Part shown: positions 23,440 through 35,848 of the stretch, piece after piece
How positions within the stretch are numbered: position 1 is the first letter of the stretch
Layout of the letters: each line of letters opens with the position of its first letter
Source of the DNA: Streblospio benedicti
Lineage: Eukaryota > Annelida > Polychaeta > Spionida > Spionidae
Assembly (NCBI GenBank): GCA_019095985.1
Contig: CM032659.1
Coordinates: 20,506,846-20,570,845, forward strand
Direction: 5' to 3'
DNA length: 64,000 nucleotides
The notes under the pieces: model-generated
Told to the model about the DNA's origin: nothing
Databases searched by the model: none
What the model saw: the letters and a program-made list of their open reading frames with translations, nothing else
Position numbers and translations under genes: made by a program

Positions 23440-23525
23440 GACCTGCAGGGGTTCAAACACATGCCCAGTGGCATGATATTCAAAGAGCCAACGCACTATC
23501 CACTACCCCACGGCATCTCTTATTG
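23440..23525 (-). mobile_element. tRNA-derived SINE head
   Basis: On the minus strand: GCCGTGGGGTAGTGGATAGT followed by GCGTTGGC (box A-like) and, about 45 bases later, TGTTTGAACCCCTGC (box B-like). This is the layout of a RNA polymerase III promoter in a tRNA-derived SINE. The acceptor and T-arm pairing are too poor for a functional tRNA. Confidence 0.65.
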
Positions 23526-24611
23526 TAAATCGGTGCAACATTTTGATAAATCACCTTAGTGTGAGCTATCCGCTTGGCTGTCATTTTCATTACTGTAATT
23601 TTAAACCCCGGATGGTAATCCCCTGTGAAAAAACTTTACACTGCAACATTCTGAAACATTCTTGTTTGCAAATGAAACATAATGAAACATGTGAATTTTT
23701 GCCAATAACATGCCAAGTGATGGCACATAATTGTAGAAGATGCATAGGTAATGTAGACCCTCTCAATTAACACCACTTGTATAAATAGACATCTCTTAAA
23801 ACAATTTTTCAATGTGGACTGCCTTGAACTGGATTAAATAGAAATGTTGTCTATGTGTACTTTTTATGAAAGTTTTAGGGCGTGAAATGTGGTCTTATTA
23901 TAGAGGAGTTAAGTCTTTTTTAGAGAGGGTCTGCTGTGGCTCCCGAGTGGTGTTTAATATAGACGTTCTAATGTATACTGTACTATATGCATGGCTGGGA
24001 CATGGATGCGAGACGAAAGTTACTGCTATTGGTGAAAATTTTAAACGTGCTAACAACCTGTGTTCATCCAAAATCATGTACTCATAGCTATAATCCTTAT
24101 GAGCCACATAAAACTTTAAGAAGTGAAACCAAGTATATTGACATCCAAGTCCGAAATTGCATACACCAAAGCAAGTTGCTCTTTACGATTTCTGAGAAAA
24201 ACAACGCAAGTAACAGTGCAGAAAGAGCACCTTTGAAGTCTGTTTTTTTGTTACATTGTAGCAATCTATGGGACAAATACAGGTCTGTTTGATTTCATTC
24301 AAGGTGTTTACTCTGGTACAGTGTTAAGACTCGAATTCCACCGCCTTCCACAGCACAACTTGGGTCATTTTATTTGAGTGATGAACATTTTCGTAACAGC
24401 ATATCAGGAATGGATTATAATTGATTAGAACAGAATTATATACTCAGAAATATGAGTGTTGAATGTGTCAGTCTATTGTTCTCAATAATGCAGTTTGATA
24501 TGCTTCAAGCATCATCACTAGATTTATTATATTGCCTGTTCCCACGGATATCACTGTAACGTTTGCTTCATCCACTATATAATAGGTTGAAAATTTTTCA
24601 TTCCAGACACT

Positions 24612-24710
24612 TGTACAGTTGGCCTAGTGGTTAGGCGACTCTGTAAAAAGCAATGTGAATCTACCACCAGTTAGATGATGTGGGTTTCAAATCATGACTG
24701 GCCACATTTG
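24612..24710 (+). mobile_element. tRNA-derived SINE head
   Basis: TTGGCCTAGTGGTTAGGCGA gives a clean box A, and GTGGGTTTCAAATCATGACT about 60 bases downstream gives box B. Typical tRNA-derived SINE start, lying inside the larger TIR element. Confidence 0.7.
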
Positions 24711-25443
24711 ATGCTAGTTCCGATTGATCATGCAAAATACGCGATTTTCTCGCAAATTGCGTAATATGCAAAATATAGAAAACACAGGAAATACTGTGAA
24801 ATTCGGGATATGCGGTGGGACATCCCGTAAATACGGACAATTCGGTACATGCAGTTAGAAATTGCAGTTAGAAATTGCAGTAATTACGCGTAATATGTGT
24901 GATTTCCAGAAACATAAAATACGGTAATAATTTTACAGAAATAACTGTGGTCCTTATACGGTGACAGTACTGTACATTGTTGCTGTGTAAATTTAGATAA
25001 AATATGATTGTAATGTATTTGATGGACTAGTTTATGCTAAGTTTTAAGTATTACAGCACATTGGCAAATCAGTGAACGCTTACTGTAAAATTAGAATATT
25101 TTGTGGCTATTAAATTATTTTGTGACCATTTAATTTTGAGATTTTTCCATCCTAGACATACTTTACACAGGCTATTAGTGTTTGCTGACTATTTAAGTTT
25201 GGGTTTTTGCACCTACCCACAAAATTCGCAAATTACAACATGCACAAACATTTCTAGTTTTACAGTATATCAATTTTGCCACTTTACGACCTAATCTTTC
25301 AAATTACTGTTCTCTAATGAAAATCATTCACATGTATGACACACTGGATAGTTATACATAAGATAACATATTATTATTTGTTTTAAAAACTTGAAAGCAT
25401 GTGTGATGTCATAATTTTGCAGACACCGACTTTATTCCACAAA

Positions 25444-28060
25444 TTGGGGCTTCTTACAATATTTTTCCCTGAGACACTTATTCCGTAAATTATTGGAACT
25501 GATTCACACCTTGTGCTTCTTCATAACTTGAAAGAATGCACGCACTTACAGAAAATTTGAACATTTCAGGCTTTTAACCATGCAAAATAGCCATATTGTT
25601 AAGAGACAAATAGGCAATGACTGGAACAGCTGTGTTTATATGCTTTTAGAAACATATAAACATATAAATAATCCCTATATTCACGGCGTTCAATCGATGT
25701 GCAGTGCTCGTGCGGTTTACCCAGTGCTCGTGCAAAGATAACCAGAATTCGTGTGTGATTTGTTTACTTTTGAACTGACAACTTTTTCTTTTTGGCTCCT
25801 GGTTACTTAACTGTATATCTTTTGCCCAATTTCTTTAGTGCATGGAAAATGGGAATATCTCTACTGTCTAAGGAAAGCACATTGCGCTAACTCCGCAATA
25901 CATGACCACCCCCCCTCCATATGCCATTCATCCAGTAGAAAATGGAGAATATTATGGCTTTAAACACTGCATTTGGACAATGTGCACATGAAAATATGTA
26001 TAGATCTTGATAGGCAACAGATCAATGCATTCTCATGCTAGTTGAAAGCATATACTGAACAAAAATGTAAAAAGAAGTGGTAAGCTGAAATCACCAGTGC
26101 TCGTGCGAGCTGCAAACCAGTGATGGTGTGTACTTCATTGATGTTATATATCAAGGATTGCTTTCAGCCTCACTTCTGAGGGTGAAACCATCAAAATTTA
26201 CATACACTAATGGACTTGTCAATACAAAGACATTTACGTATTTATAATTCCATATGGATTGGTATGCTTCATTCCAATTAAATATGCCATCAATTTTTAA
26301 TCAGGCCCAATGTTCAGGTTAATGTTTTTGTAACGTTTGTTTGCTAGCTGGAATGTTTCAGTACTCTGATTGGCCATTGAGAACAAAGACAGCTGTAGTA
26401 TTTTGTTGACCACTATAACACAAAGACAATCAGTACTGTATGTTGCAAGGTCATTTACATTTGTACCGACCTGCCTTTGTAATAGACTCTCCAATAATAA
26501 TGTGATGATGTGTATGATTTAAAAAGAATAATATTCACTTATTTATTCAAGCTTCTGACAAATCTAATATAACAAAATATCCCTTATTACATAATAGAAC
26601 ATTTGACCATTTCCACATTTTATAGTGGTATGATCGTATGGTCTGATGTCACTCCCGTCCATCAAAAGGGATTCCATTTAAGTTTTGTCCTTTCACATGA
26701 TAGTTAGAAGTCATTGCATAGTATCTCAAATCATTGTGCATAAAGTAAAATAATAAAAATCCAGTGTAATCTTTGCAACCTGCACAGACAGCAGTATGTT
26801 TTAAGATATTTCATGTAAATACATAACATCAATGAAATACACACCATCACTGGTTTGCAGCTCGCACGAGCACTGGTGATTTCAGCTTACCACTTCTTTT
26901 TACATTTTTGTTCAGTATATGCTTTCAACAAGCATGAGAATGCATTGATCTGTTGCCTATCAAGATCTATACATATTCTCATGCTCACATTGTCCAAATG
27001 CAGTGTTTAAAGCCATAATATTCTCCATTTTCTACTGGATGAATGGCATATGGAGGGGGGTGGTCATGTATTGCGGAGTTAGCGGCAAAAACCAGCCAAT
27101 GCAGATGCGCATTGAAACTTTCCTTAGACAGTAGAGATATTCCCATTTTCCATGCACTAAAGAAATTGGGCAAAAGATATACAGTTAAGTAACCAGGAGC
27201 CAAAAAGCAAAAAGTTGTCAGTTCAAAAGTAAACAAATCACACACGAATTCTGGTTATCTTTGCACGAGCACTGGGTAAACCGCACGAGCACTGCACATC
27301 GATTGAACGCTGTGATATTAGGTCAAGATTTCACATCTAATGTTTGCTTAATCGTTGTATAATCTCCTGTGCATTTGGATATTATTAACTAATAGAAGTT
27401 ATGATATCCTTCACTGGTTTAAGTCAGTGGCAGTCCCAACTATGCAAATTGCTCTTACATTTCAATTGGGCTTTACCTCTTCAAAATGTGTAAATTTGCT
27501 AATTTACAGTTTGAAAATGATGGAATGATGAGATTTCTGTAAGCGTGCATATCTAGGTTACTTATTATTATTGGGGCTTCTTACAATATTTTTCCCTTAG
27601 ACACTTATTCTGTAAATTGTTGGAACTGATTCACACCTTGTGCTTCTTCATAACTTGAAAGGATGTGCGCACTTACAGAAAATTTGAACATTTCAGGCTT
27701 TTAACCATGCAAAATAGCCATATTGTTAAGAGGCAAATGGGCAATGATTGGAACAGCTGTGTTTATATGCTTTTAGAAAAATATAAACAATCCCTATATT
27801 AGGTCAATATTTCACATGTAATGTTTGCTTAATCGTTAATGGCGTTGTATAATCTCCTGTGCATTTGGATATTATTGACCAATAGAAGTTATGCTATCCT
27901 TCACTGGTTTAAGTCAGTGGCAGTCCCAACTATGCAAATTGCTCTTACATTTTAATTGGGCTTTACCTCTTCAAAATGTGTAATTTTGCAAATTTACAGT
28001 TTGAAAATGATGAAATGATGAGATTTCTGTAAGCGTGCATATCTAGATCTAGGTTACATA
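25444..28060. repeat. ~490-bp tandem duplication, first copy split by an insertion
   Basis: Copy 1 is 25444-25680 plus 27316-27565; copy 2 is 27571-28060. Shared words include TTGGGGCTTCTTACAATATT, GGAACTGATTCACACCTTGT, and, in the second half, GGCAGTCCCAACTATGCAAA. The 1,635-bp element at 25681 interrupts copy 1 only, so copy 2 preserves the empty site. Confidence 0.9.
25681..27315. mobile_element. Long-TIR DNA transposon with 3-bp target duplication
   Basis: Starts TCACGGCGTTCAATCGATGT and ends with its inverse (ACATCGATTGAACGCTGTGA). Inverted arms reach about 480 bp (25681-26160 against 26835-27315) and include GCAGTGCTCGTGCGGTTTAC and ACCAGTGATGGTGTGTA. The left arm lacks about 25 bp present in the right arm near 27085-27110. 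Flanks are TAT at 25678-25680 and 27316-27318, and the matching empty site in the neighbouring duplicate reads CCCTATATTAGGTC with a single TAT. The centre has no transposase frame. A 3-bp duplication is usual for PIF/Harbinger and CACTA groups, but the ends match neither clearly. Confidence 0.88.
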
Positions 28061-28354
28061 GAAGCATGAAACTTTGCGTTGGTGCAGTATTTTAGTTTAA
28101 ATCATGTCTAATAATTTTTAGAATAAGAGTCTTCGGAATCTGGCAAAAAGCAGTGGAACAGAATTGGTATCAGTACAATTGGCTGATTTTGATAGAGATT
28201 CCACTCAGATTGTGCTAAGTTGTGGGCAGGATCCAATATAGCTCCATCTCTCTGATCATGTTCATTAATTTCCATTTTGGGGGATGTCCCATCATATTTT
28301 TGAACATGAATAATCCATTTATATCGTTTTATTGCATATGTCCTTGGTACAGTA

Positions 28355-29328
28355 CTGTCACGTATTTCAGCATATTATTTCCATAATTTGAAATTTCTAA
28401 CTGCAAAAATCGCCATATTTATGTTTAAACCCCATCTTCAATGACTTGTTTCTGACCCTGTCCCCAACTTCAATGGTTTCTGACAACTTCGCCACCAAGG
28501 CATCTGGAGTGAGCTATTTACCCATCATACATGGCCGTCTATATATACTATGCCCAATTTGGACTCCAGAAATTTGTGTGTTTGACCACCTGCATAACAC
28601 AAACATTTACACCATGTCTGAGCACAATGCACCCCCAGAGCAATGGGGGAAAACTGCATACCTTATCATCATGTCTTCACATTGTACAGATTCTGTGTCA
28701 ATCTACCCATATACAATCCACACACATGCAGCAGTATACATCTATATTTTAAACTAGTTTTGTCCATTAGGCACTCAAGCACATAATGGACAAGACTGGT
28801 TTAAAATAGGGAAGTATTGTACTGCATATATGTGGGTTGTGTAGAAGTAAAATTTGCAGTAAATCTGTATAGTGTGAAGCATTTCTGTATGTAGAGATTC
28901 ATTTCTGAGTTGAGATTATGTTGCTCTCAAATGTGGTGTACGTGTTTGGGGTTTATAAGGTGGTCAGACACAAGAATTTATGCAGGCAGCATTCAGCATA
29001 GTATATAAGGAGAATGACCTTCTCATCATGTTGTTCTTACATAAGCAGTAAGAACATACACATGTACTTTAAAATAGTGTGCTCAGACATGATAAGAACA
29101 GAAATTACAGTATTTTCGGGTGTTGTCAGAAATGCAAGAAATCTCTATAGTTGGGCGAAAATTCGGCAATAAACCCGTTACGCTGTTTACGGATATTTTG
29201 TTACGCAGAATAACAGTAATTTCGCGAAATTACGCGTATTTTGTGGTCAGTTATGACAACTGAAAAAATGGTGAAGTGCAATCGAAATTTCTTATTATTA
29301 TATTACTGTGGTCCTTATACGGTGACAG
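28355..29328 (+). mobile_element. TA-flanked TIR element (copy A), 974 bp
   Basis: Left end CTGTCACGTATTTCAG is worn; right end is GTCCTTATACGGTGACAG. Both are flanked by TA. The interior from 28485 to 29030 matches 63385-63910 closely (TCTGGAGTGAGCTATTTACC, CAATTTGGACTCCAGAAATT, GCAGGCAGCATTCAGCATAG), so A and B are the same element. Open frames in it are short and have no transposase motif. Confidence 0.75.
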
Positions 29329-29329
29329 T

Positions 29330-30734
29330 AGTGTACAGTTCACAACTATCCTTATGAGTCATGAAATAATTATCCATCTAGATAGAATGGAAACTTTGAC
29401 AAGACAAATGCTAAGAGGAAGCAAAACAGGTACTGGAAATAATGATTATTGCGATTTTAATGTGATAAATAATATTAAACTGGTTCCTCCTTTTGACCCC
29501 AATGATGTAGAGCAATATTTTGTAAATTTTGAAAAAAATGCCGTTAAAAATAATCGCATTGTGGAATTTGCTTTGTCTGAGACCTGTATAGGCCAGACAT
29601 TGGCTAAAAATGCTGTTAAAAATAATCCCATTGTGGATTTTGATTTGTATGAGACCTGTATAGGCCAGACATTGGCTAAAAATGCTGTTAAAAATAATCC
29701 CATTGTGGATTTTGATTTGTCTGAGACCTTTATATGCCAGACCTTGGCTCTAAATGCCGTTGGAAATAATCCCATCATGGATTTTGATTTGTCTGAGACC
29801 TTTATTGGCCAGACATTGGCTCAAAATGCCATACAAAATACTCCCTTTATGGATGTTGATTTGGCTGACCCCTGTATTGGGCAGTCTTTGTTTAATGAGG
29901 GCCAATCCTGTCCTTTCAGTTTGTCTGGGACATATTTGGATTTGTTTAATGAGGGCCAATCCTGTCCTTCCAGTTCGTCTGGGAAACATTTGGATTTGAT
30001 TAATGAGGGCCAATCCTGTCCTTCCAGTTTGTCTGGGAAATATTTGGATTTGTTTAATGAGGGCCAATCCTGTCCTTCCAGTTCGTCTGGGAAACATTTG
30101 GATTTGATTAATGAGGGCCAATCCTGTCCTTCCAGTTCGGCTGGGAAATATTTGGATTTGTTTAATGAGGGCCAATCCTGTCCTTCCAGTTCGTCTGGGA
30201 AACATTTGGATTTGATTAATGAGGGCCAATCCTGTCCTTCCAGTTCATCTGGGAAATATTTGGATTTGTTTAATGAGGGCCAATCCTGTCCTTCCAGTTC
30301 GTCTGGGAAACCTTTGGATTTGATTAATGAGGGCCAATCCTGTCCTTCCAGTTCACCTGGGTTTGTTTAATGATCTTTCCAGTTCACCTGGGAAATCTTT
30401 GGATTCATCTTATGAGGGCATGTCCAGTCCTTCCACTATACCTGGAGAACATGTGGATTCTTATGATGAGGGCTTGTCTTCTCATCCTAGTTCGTTGGAG
30501 GCAAATGTTGATATCATCATGTCAGATCATCAACAGACATATGACTCAGTTGATTTTCAAGACAGCGTTCAATCATTTTTGTTTTGTTCTGAAAATGAGA
30601 TTCATGATCAAGTGGTAGATGAAAATCCTTCTTCCAAATTCATTACATTTAAAACTTTTGATAAACCAAAAGCTCTTTTGACTGATTTTATTATTCCTTC
30701 AGATTTTGGTCTTAACAATGTAAAAATTTGGTAA
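29330..30734 (+). mobile_element. gag-like fossil with coding tandem repeats
   Basis: A long plus-strand frame contains LVPPFDPNDVEQYFVNFEKN, the F-x-P-x-V-x-x-YF-x-x-FE signature of gag proteins of LTR-type retroelements. It is followed by about five 24-residue repeats (NAVKNNPIVDFDLSETCIGQ type, 72 bp, 29535-29880) and about nine 17-residue repeats (NEGQSCPSSSSGKHLDL type, 51 bp, 29892-30360, alternating HLDLI and YLDLF). A related Ser-rich acidic tail reaches 30734. No terminal repeats, protease or polymerase were found near it. It is a broken, partial relic whose repeats expanded in frame. Confidence 0.6.
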
Positions 30735-31711
30735 TTCAAACTACATCATTGTATCTCTTAAAAGTAGTGACCAGTTAAAAGTGTGCACCTCAGAAGGTAA
30801 CAAATATGGGATTGTGAACTACAAATCTTGGAACATTACTATGGATTTTATTGTTGAATTGTATCAAAGATTCATGGACATTAACATGTATTTGAATATG
30901 ATTAATATAACATTGAATATGCTATTGCGCAATGTTTGTTTATTTAAATTATTATTAACAAATTGCTTAGATGGAGTTACATAGATAAGTGTTAATGCTA
31001 TATTGAATTTTGATATTGGAATTTCGACATTGGACATTGTATAATTGAAATTTATTTGTGTAGACAAATAGTAAAAGTGGTATTTAGTTGATTTTTATGT
31101 CTGTGATGTAATGTTAAAGACATTTTCATGTGCAATGTTCGAGTTTGATTATGTATAATGTAGTATGGTGTAACATATATAATTATGAAACATTACTGTT
31201 AATTGTAAATAATTTTATGTTATTGTGCAGGTTATAATCATCATTAATATGTTAGTATATTGTAATGTCTAATGTCAAAGTAATGTTGTCACTTTTAATT
31301 TTGAACAAATATCATGTTACTGTCAAATAACTTTGATATCAAATTATTTTTAGGTCTTAATTTAATCAGTCTTTTGTGAAAACCCCTTATGTTCTGTACA
31401 TTTGTAAAAATAGTTGTATTTCTGGTACAATAACTTGTAAGTTTTAACTCAAATTACTTCTAATGTCAAAAGAAAGCTTTTTGCAAAATCTTTACGGTCC
31501 AGTGCTGTGTGCTGTGTACTGTAGTGTTTCTATATTTGGCAACTGGGGAATTCCCCAATACTGTAATGTGTTGTTATTGTACATCTATGTTTTGTTCTGT
31601 ATAGATGATTCTAGATTATGTGAGAATTATTATAGTTAAGAATTTTGTAGAATGTTCTTTTTCCAGGTAATTCTCTGAACCTATATAAATAGTGGGTGTA
31701 TTTGAATAGAA
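30735..31711. other. Intron sequence, nothing recognised
   Basis: AT-rich, ATTG/TATG-rich sequence between the gag-like relic and the LINE fragment. I see no gene, RNA or clear repeat. Confidence 0.3.
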
Positions 31712-32692
31712 TTGAACTTGTGTACGTAGAATCAGGGGTACCGCAAGGGACAGTCCTCGGACCACTGTTGTTCTTGTGCCACATAAATGATCTACCTGCA
31801 ACAGTTAAATCCCAGGTCAGATTATTCGCGGATGACTGCCTCCTGTACAGAACTATTAGATCGTTCAAAGACCATCTACAACTCCAGGCGGATCTTGAAA
31901 GTCTACAGAAATGGGCGGAAGACTGGGGTATGAGATTCAACGCCACCAAGTGCTACAAACTCAGTTTCAAAAATAAATCAAGCTACATGTACCAACTCTG
32001 TGGGACTATCCTCAAGCAGGTCAAAAACAACCCATACTTGGGAGTTATCATCTCCGAGAACCTGGAATGGGAGGAGCACATCCTCAAAATAACTAAGAAG
32101 GCGTCTTCAGTGCTAGGAGTACTAAGAAGAAACCTGAGGACCTGTCCTGCACCAATCAAACGTACAGCATACTGCACTCTCGTACGACCGCTCCTAGAGT
32201 ACAGCGCATCAGTATGGGACCCTCATGTCCAAAAGGACATCGTCCAACTGGAAAGAATCCAGAGTAGAGCAGTTCGGTACATCACAGGCGATTACAAAAC
32301 CCACACGCCAGGCTTCATCACAAACAAACTGCAAGAGCTCAACCTACCCAGCCTCGAAGAAAGACGAAAAAAATACCAGACTCGTAATGCTCTATAAGAT
32401 CCGGAAAACCTGCTTCCCTCTCACACCAGACAAGTTCCTAACACCTGTACGTGAAGGCCGCCGTTCTATCCGACAACCCAGAAGATATGAAGGGCACGTC
32501 ACCGCGGAACCAAACAAGAGGTCTATCAGTATGAACAGCCAGTGTTATGTAGTCCCCCCAAGCAAAACGCCACAACACATGGGGTCATTCTTCGTAAAAA
32601 CTCCCTTAGAGTGGAACCATTTGGTGGAAAGTACCGTCACCGCAGGTACTGTTGAGGAGTTTGCTCATCTCCTCACCTCTCGGAGTCATTAA
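31712..32692 (+). mobile_element. 5'-truncated non-LTR retrotransposon (LINE), RT C-terminal half
   Basis: Reading begins ESGVPQGTVLGPLLFLCHIN, includes the catalytic FADDCLLYR block, then WAEDWGMRFNATKC, YLGVIISENLEWEEHI, YCTLVRPLLEYSASVWDPH and ERIQSRAVRYITGDY. These are palm, thumb and C-terminal motifs of Jockey/CR1-type reverse transcriptases. One extra A in the run at 32367-32373 shifts the frame; the protein resumes as TRLVMLYKIRKTCFPLTPDK and ends at TAA 32690 after EFAHLLTSRSH. A short 3' UTR ends in an AAGAAG-rich tail at about 32755-32782. The first half of the element (endonuclease and RT fingers) is absent, as in usual 5'-truncated insertion. Confidence 0.92.
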
Positions 32693-32799
32693 TTCATGCG
32701 CTCTCCCCCGTCGCCTCGATAACAGTGGTAACTGTTCCTGCGACGTATAAATCAAGAAAAAGAAGAACAAGAAGAAGAATTTTGCGTTAGCGTTTATTT

Positions 32800-32882
32800 G
32801 TTGACATATTGTTGTTATACATTGGTATACGTTGATATACGTTGTTGTACGTTGTTATACGTTGTTATACGTTGCTTATTGT
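32800..32882. repeat. Short tandem repeat, GTTGTTATAC unit
   Basis: About seven variants of an 11-12-bp unit such as ACGTTGTTAT, directly after the LINE tail. Confidence 0.85.
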
Positions 32883-33107
32883 TCATGAATCCAATAGAAA
32901 AAGTGCGAAAAATACATTTACATACGACATTAACGTTCTGAAATACACCATTTACTGACTCATTAAATTTACATGACTCCCAGGTTTCTGAGAAACAAAC
33001 ATTAGACATAAGAGAAATGAAAATTTCATATTCCTAACTAGCATTAATCAATATAAGAACATTCCTAAAAACGTACACTGTTTGCATTGTATTTCACATT
33101 GTTTACA

Positions 33108-33410
33108 TTATGAATTTTTATACAGATTACAGTGGGTTTTGTCATTTGCGGCAGTCAAAGTTTCCATTCTGAGTTCATTCCATTGACATTCCCATTCCAT
33201 CCACTGTTGGCACTGTCTTAGTTCTAATGATGTCAAAGCAGTTTCCTCTTCAGCTGTTAACACAATATCTTCAATCAAGAGTTCTGCACTGATATCAAAT
33301 ATTTCTTCATCAATATAAAACTCCACAATTAACATTAGAATTAGCTGTCTCCTCATACAATTTGTCACTTCAAATTTCAACGCAATGTCAAGGTCAAAGT
33401 TTTCAGTCAT
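33108..33410 (-). mobile_element. gag-like N-terminal fossil
   Basis: Minus-strand frame MTENFDLDIALKFEVTNC then MRRQLILMLIVEFYIDEEIF and a Glu/Arg-rich tail (ELRQCQQWMEWECQWNELRM). A short SAP-like helix pair followed by LEL/RQ...ELRM repeats is a common start of gag proteins in invertebrate LTR elements. A partial relic with no visible terminal repeats; the call is tentative. Confidence 0.4.
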
Positions 33411-33670
33411 AAAGTTAAGTCAGTTTAAGTTCCAATTAAAGCTGTTCATTTTTAACAGACACTTGTGGATTACATTCTATTCAAATTGTGAAACATATAA
33501 TATTGAGTTGGGGACATATTTTAATAAACGTTATAAATTACACCATTGTATCTCATTTCGTATCAGTATATAGTTCTACACCATTGCACCATTATATTTG
33601 AATTTTCATTTATCAAACTTTAATGAACTCAACTGTAGTACTGCTACCACTGCTAATGTAAATACTAGTA

Positions 33671-34005
33671 GCATGGGCCATGGATATTGAAATTTGACAG
33701 TAGATTTAGATTACTACGACGACACGACGATGTCAACACCAGAAAATCTATGCCGTTTTTTTTATTGATTTTTAACAGATTGTTGATACATTGTTGCACC
33801 ATTAATCTACTACGATATTTAAGCCTACTAGTATTGATTTTCACGGTGTGTTGAACAACGTCGGCAACTGCTTAGCATGGGCCATGGATACTGAAATTTG
33901 ACAATAGATCTAGACTACTTCGCCGAAGATGACGATGTCAACACCAGAAAATCTATGCCGTTTTTTTTAGTGATTTGTAACAGATTTTTGATACATTGTT
34001 GCACC
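33671..34005. repeat. Tandem duplication, ~205-bp spacing
   Basis: GCATGGGCCATGGATATTGA, AAATTTGACAGTAGATTTAG and TGTCAACACCAGAAAATCTA occur at 33671-33800 and again at 33875-34005 with few changes. No coding content. Confidence 0.85.
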
Positions 34006-34009
34006 TTTA

Positions 34010-35006
34010 ACCTTGTTATAGAAATGTTGCAATATTTAATTATACTGGCGGGATTATTCAGGTGTAAGTAAGAAAGTAACAGGGCAATTTAGTAACATTG
34101 TTTACAAGCAAAAACATGGCGACCCCTATTATTTTTAGGACTAGACTCTTTACGTTGAGTGAAAACACGGGTCGCTTATGTAATTGGTAGAAAAAATAAA
34201 GTTGGTTAGTTAGCTTAATTGGCACCTCGTCAGGTATATTATTTCAAAATGAAAGACGAAAATAAGAAATGTATTTGATGATGGTAACTAATTGGAGAGA
34301 AACTCCCTGTTCTGGAGACTCCAAAAATAAATTAATCAATGTCAATGTGATAAAAATTAAATGTATGGGAGAAAAAAGATGGCTGCCTAAAACTAAAACA
34401 TGCATATGTGAGTCTAGTCCCCTAATAAGGAACCGTCTCTGGCAGGGAGAGCCTGCGCCTGTATTATTGTTAACGTAAATAACCCGTGAGTATTGTCCAC
34501 ACTGAGGAATACCCACATACGTTCCAACAAAATTATAATATTGAGGAAAGTGATTTTATTATCATTATATTAGATCCTTAATAATTAGAATTTTTCTTCA
34601 ATAATTCTTTCTTCAATAATTGTGCTACTCTTCCTGCCTAGAATATTGTATAAAAACGAACCCTGATTCAATTAATTATTGGGTTCAAGTAAATCAGGCT
34701 CCACTTGCCACAAATAAAACATACATGAATCAAATACTTTTACTTCCTCACATAAGAGAAATACTAAGTAAATGACATACAGGGCGAATAATGCAAAGGT
34801 CAGAAGAAGGCTCCATCAAATAAATGGCAAGTACAATGTATTAGAATGTGCTTGTCTGTGGAGCAGCATGAGATTTTAACTCTAGCCCCAGAGACTTTCT
34901 ACTTGCCCTGCACAAGTGATGCCATGCCAGTTTCATGATTTTGAGTTCTTCATACACACTGCAAATCCAAAATACAGTATTTCCTGTGAAAAAACTCGCG
35001 ACTCAC
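34010..35006. other. Intron, nothing recognised
   Basis: AT-rich sequence leading to the donor of host exon 7. Open frames here lack recognisable motifs. Confidence 0.3.
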
Positions 35007-35206
35007 CTGGATCTTGGTGATGACGTTGCGGATGGTGTCCCTCACAGCCTGGCTTGTCGCTTCCTGCTGCCGGCGCAGCACCCTCATCTCAGCTTGCAGC
35101 GTCCGCACTCGCTCTCGCAGCAACAACATGGTCTTCTCCATCTGTGCTGAAACCACACGGTCGGAGGGACCTGGCTGTAACGTGTCTGTGGAGAGGTTCG
35201 CCACAC
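35007..35206 (-). CDS. SRCIN1/KIAA1217-family protein, exon 7
   Basis: 200 bp; acceptor CGATTGCCTGCAG before 35206, donor ATCCAG|GTGAGT after 35007. It encodes VANLSTDTLQPGPSDRVVSA, QMEKTMLLLRERVRTLQAEM and RVLRRQQEATSQAVRDTIRN then VITKIQ. The first two bases complete the Ser codon from exon 6. The Leu/Arg heptad pattern and RxLRRxQ...AVRxTI match the family's LRxLRKLQLQNQESVRAL coiled-coil segment. The introns on both sides are by far the longest of the gene (17.5 and 13.7 kb). Confidence 0.9.
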
Positions 35207-35848
35207 CTGCAGGCAATCGTGATTACAGAATTAATGCTTTTCTCTGTTAGGCTAAGTACATGTAGTAACATTAGTCACTACTCTTGCAGCCTAGAATATT
35301 TTCAAAATGACCGTGATGGATAGCTGATTGACACAAACATAGTGAGGAGATATCCATCGTGGAACTTATTTACGCTTCATTCTTTTAGGACAACATTGAC
35401 TCATGGGCAATAAAGATGTTAACTTTATCGTATACCCGCGCATTAAAGCACATGTGCTTATAACCGAAAAAGTGCCTTTTTGGGCCCTTTGGACAAGGTA
35501 AAAAGTTCTCTCTTAAAGGCACATGTGCTAAACTTCGAACACTATGCCCACCCCCCCACTTCGGCGATGAATAAGCATTAGATTTTAACTATAAAGAACC
35601 ACAAAGTTTCTTAACCATGGGTTTTTGTGTGTTAATGTACGGTAGTCTATGCGGGAGATGAGTGTACTGACTTTTGACAGCGTGCACGATGTTTACCTTT
35701 TATGTCAATGGTAATTATTAGTTTCATATCTTTTCTAGCAATGCTGTCAGAAATTCAGGGTAAGCGGCACGAAATTTTGCTATTTTACTAAAGCCTGCCC
35801 GGCTAGGGCAGGTGGGTGGGCGGGCTGTAGTAATGTCCCACCATCGCC

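Larger units (their letters stand above)
23165..24967 (-). mobile_element. TA-flanked TIR element (copy C), 1.8 kb
   Basis: Begins CTGTCACCGTATAAGGAC and ends with its inverted complement GTCCTTATACGGTGACAG, each flanked by TA. The left subterminal part matches (inverted) the right part of the copies at 28355 and 63193; the right subterminal part matches (inverted) their left part, e.g. TTTCTAACTGCATGT-like words. It is therefore a full-span copy in minus orientation, longer than copy A because of extra internal sequence that includes at least one SINE. No transposase frame is recognisable, so it is non-autonomous or decayed. TA flanks suggest Tc1/mariner-like target choice, without proof. 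Confidence 0.7.

Noticed and set aside
28446-29030. Copies A and B interiors as solo LTRs
   Set aside because: They are bracketed by inverted TA-flanked termini shared with copies C and D, which fits a TIR element and not an LTR.
29446-30229. Long minus-strand open frames opposite the gag-like relic
   Set aside because: Mirror images of the tandem repeat; no motif, and the plus strand explains the frame.
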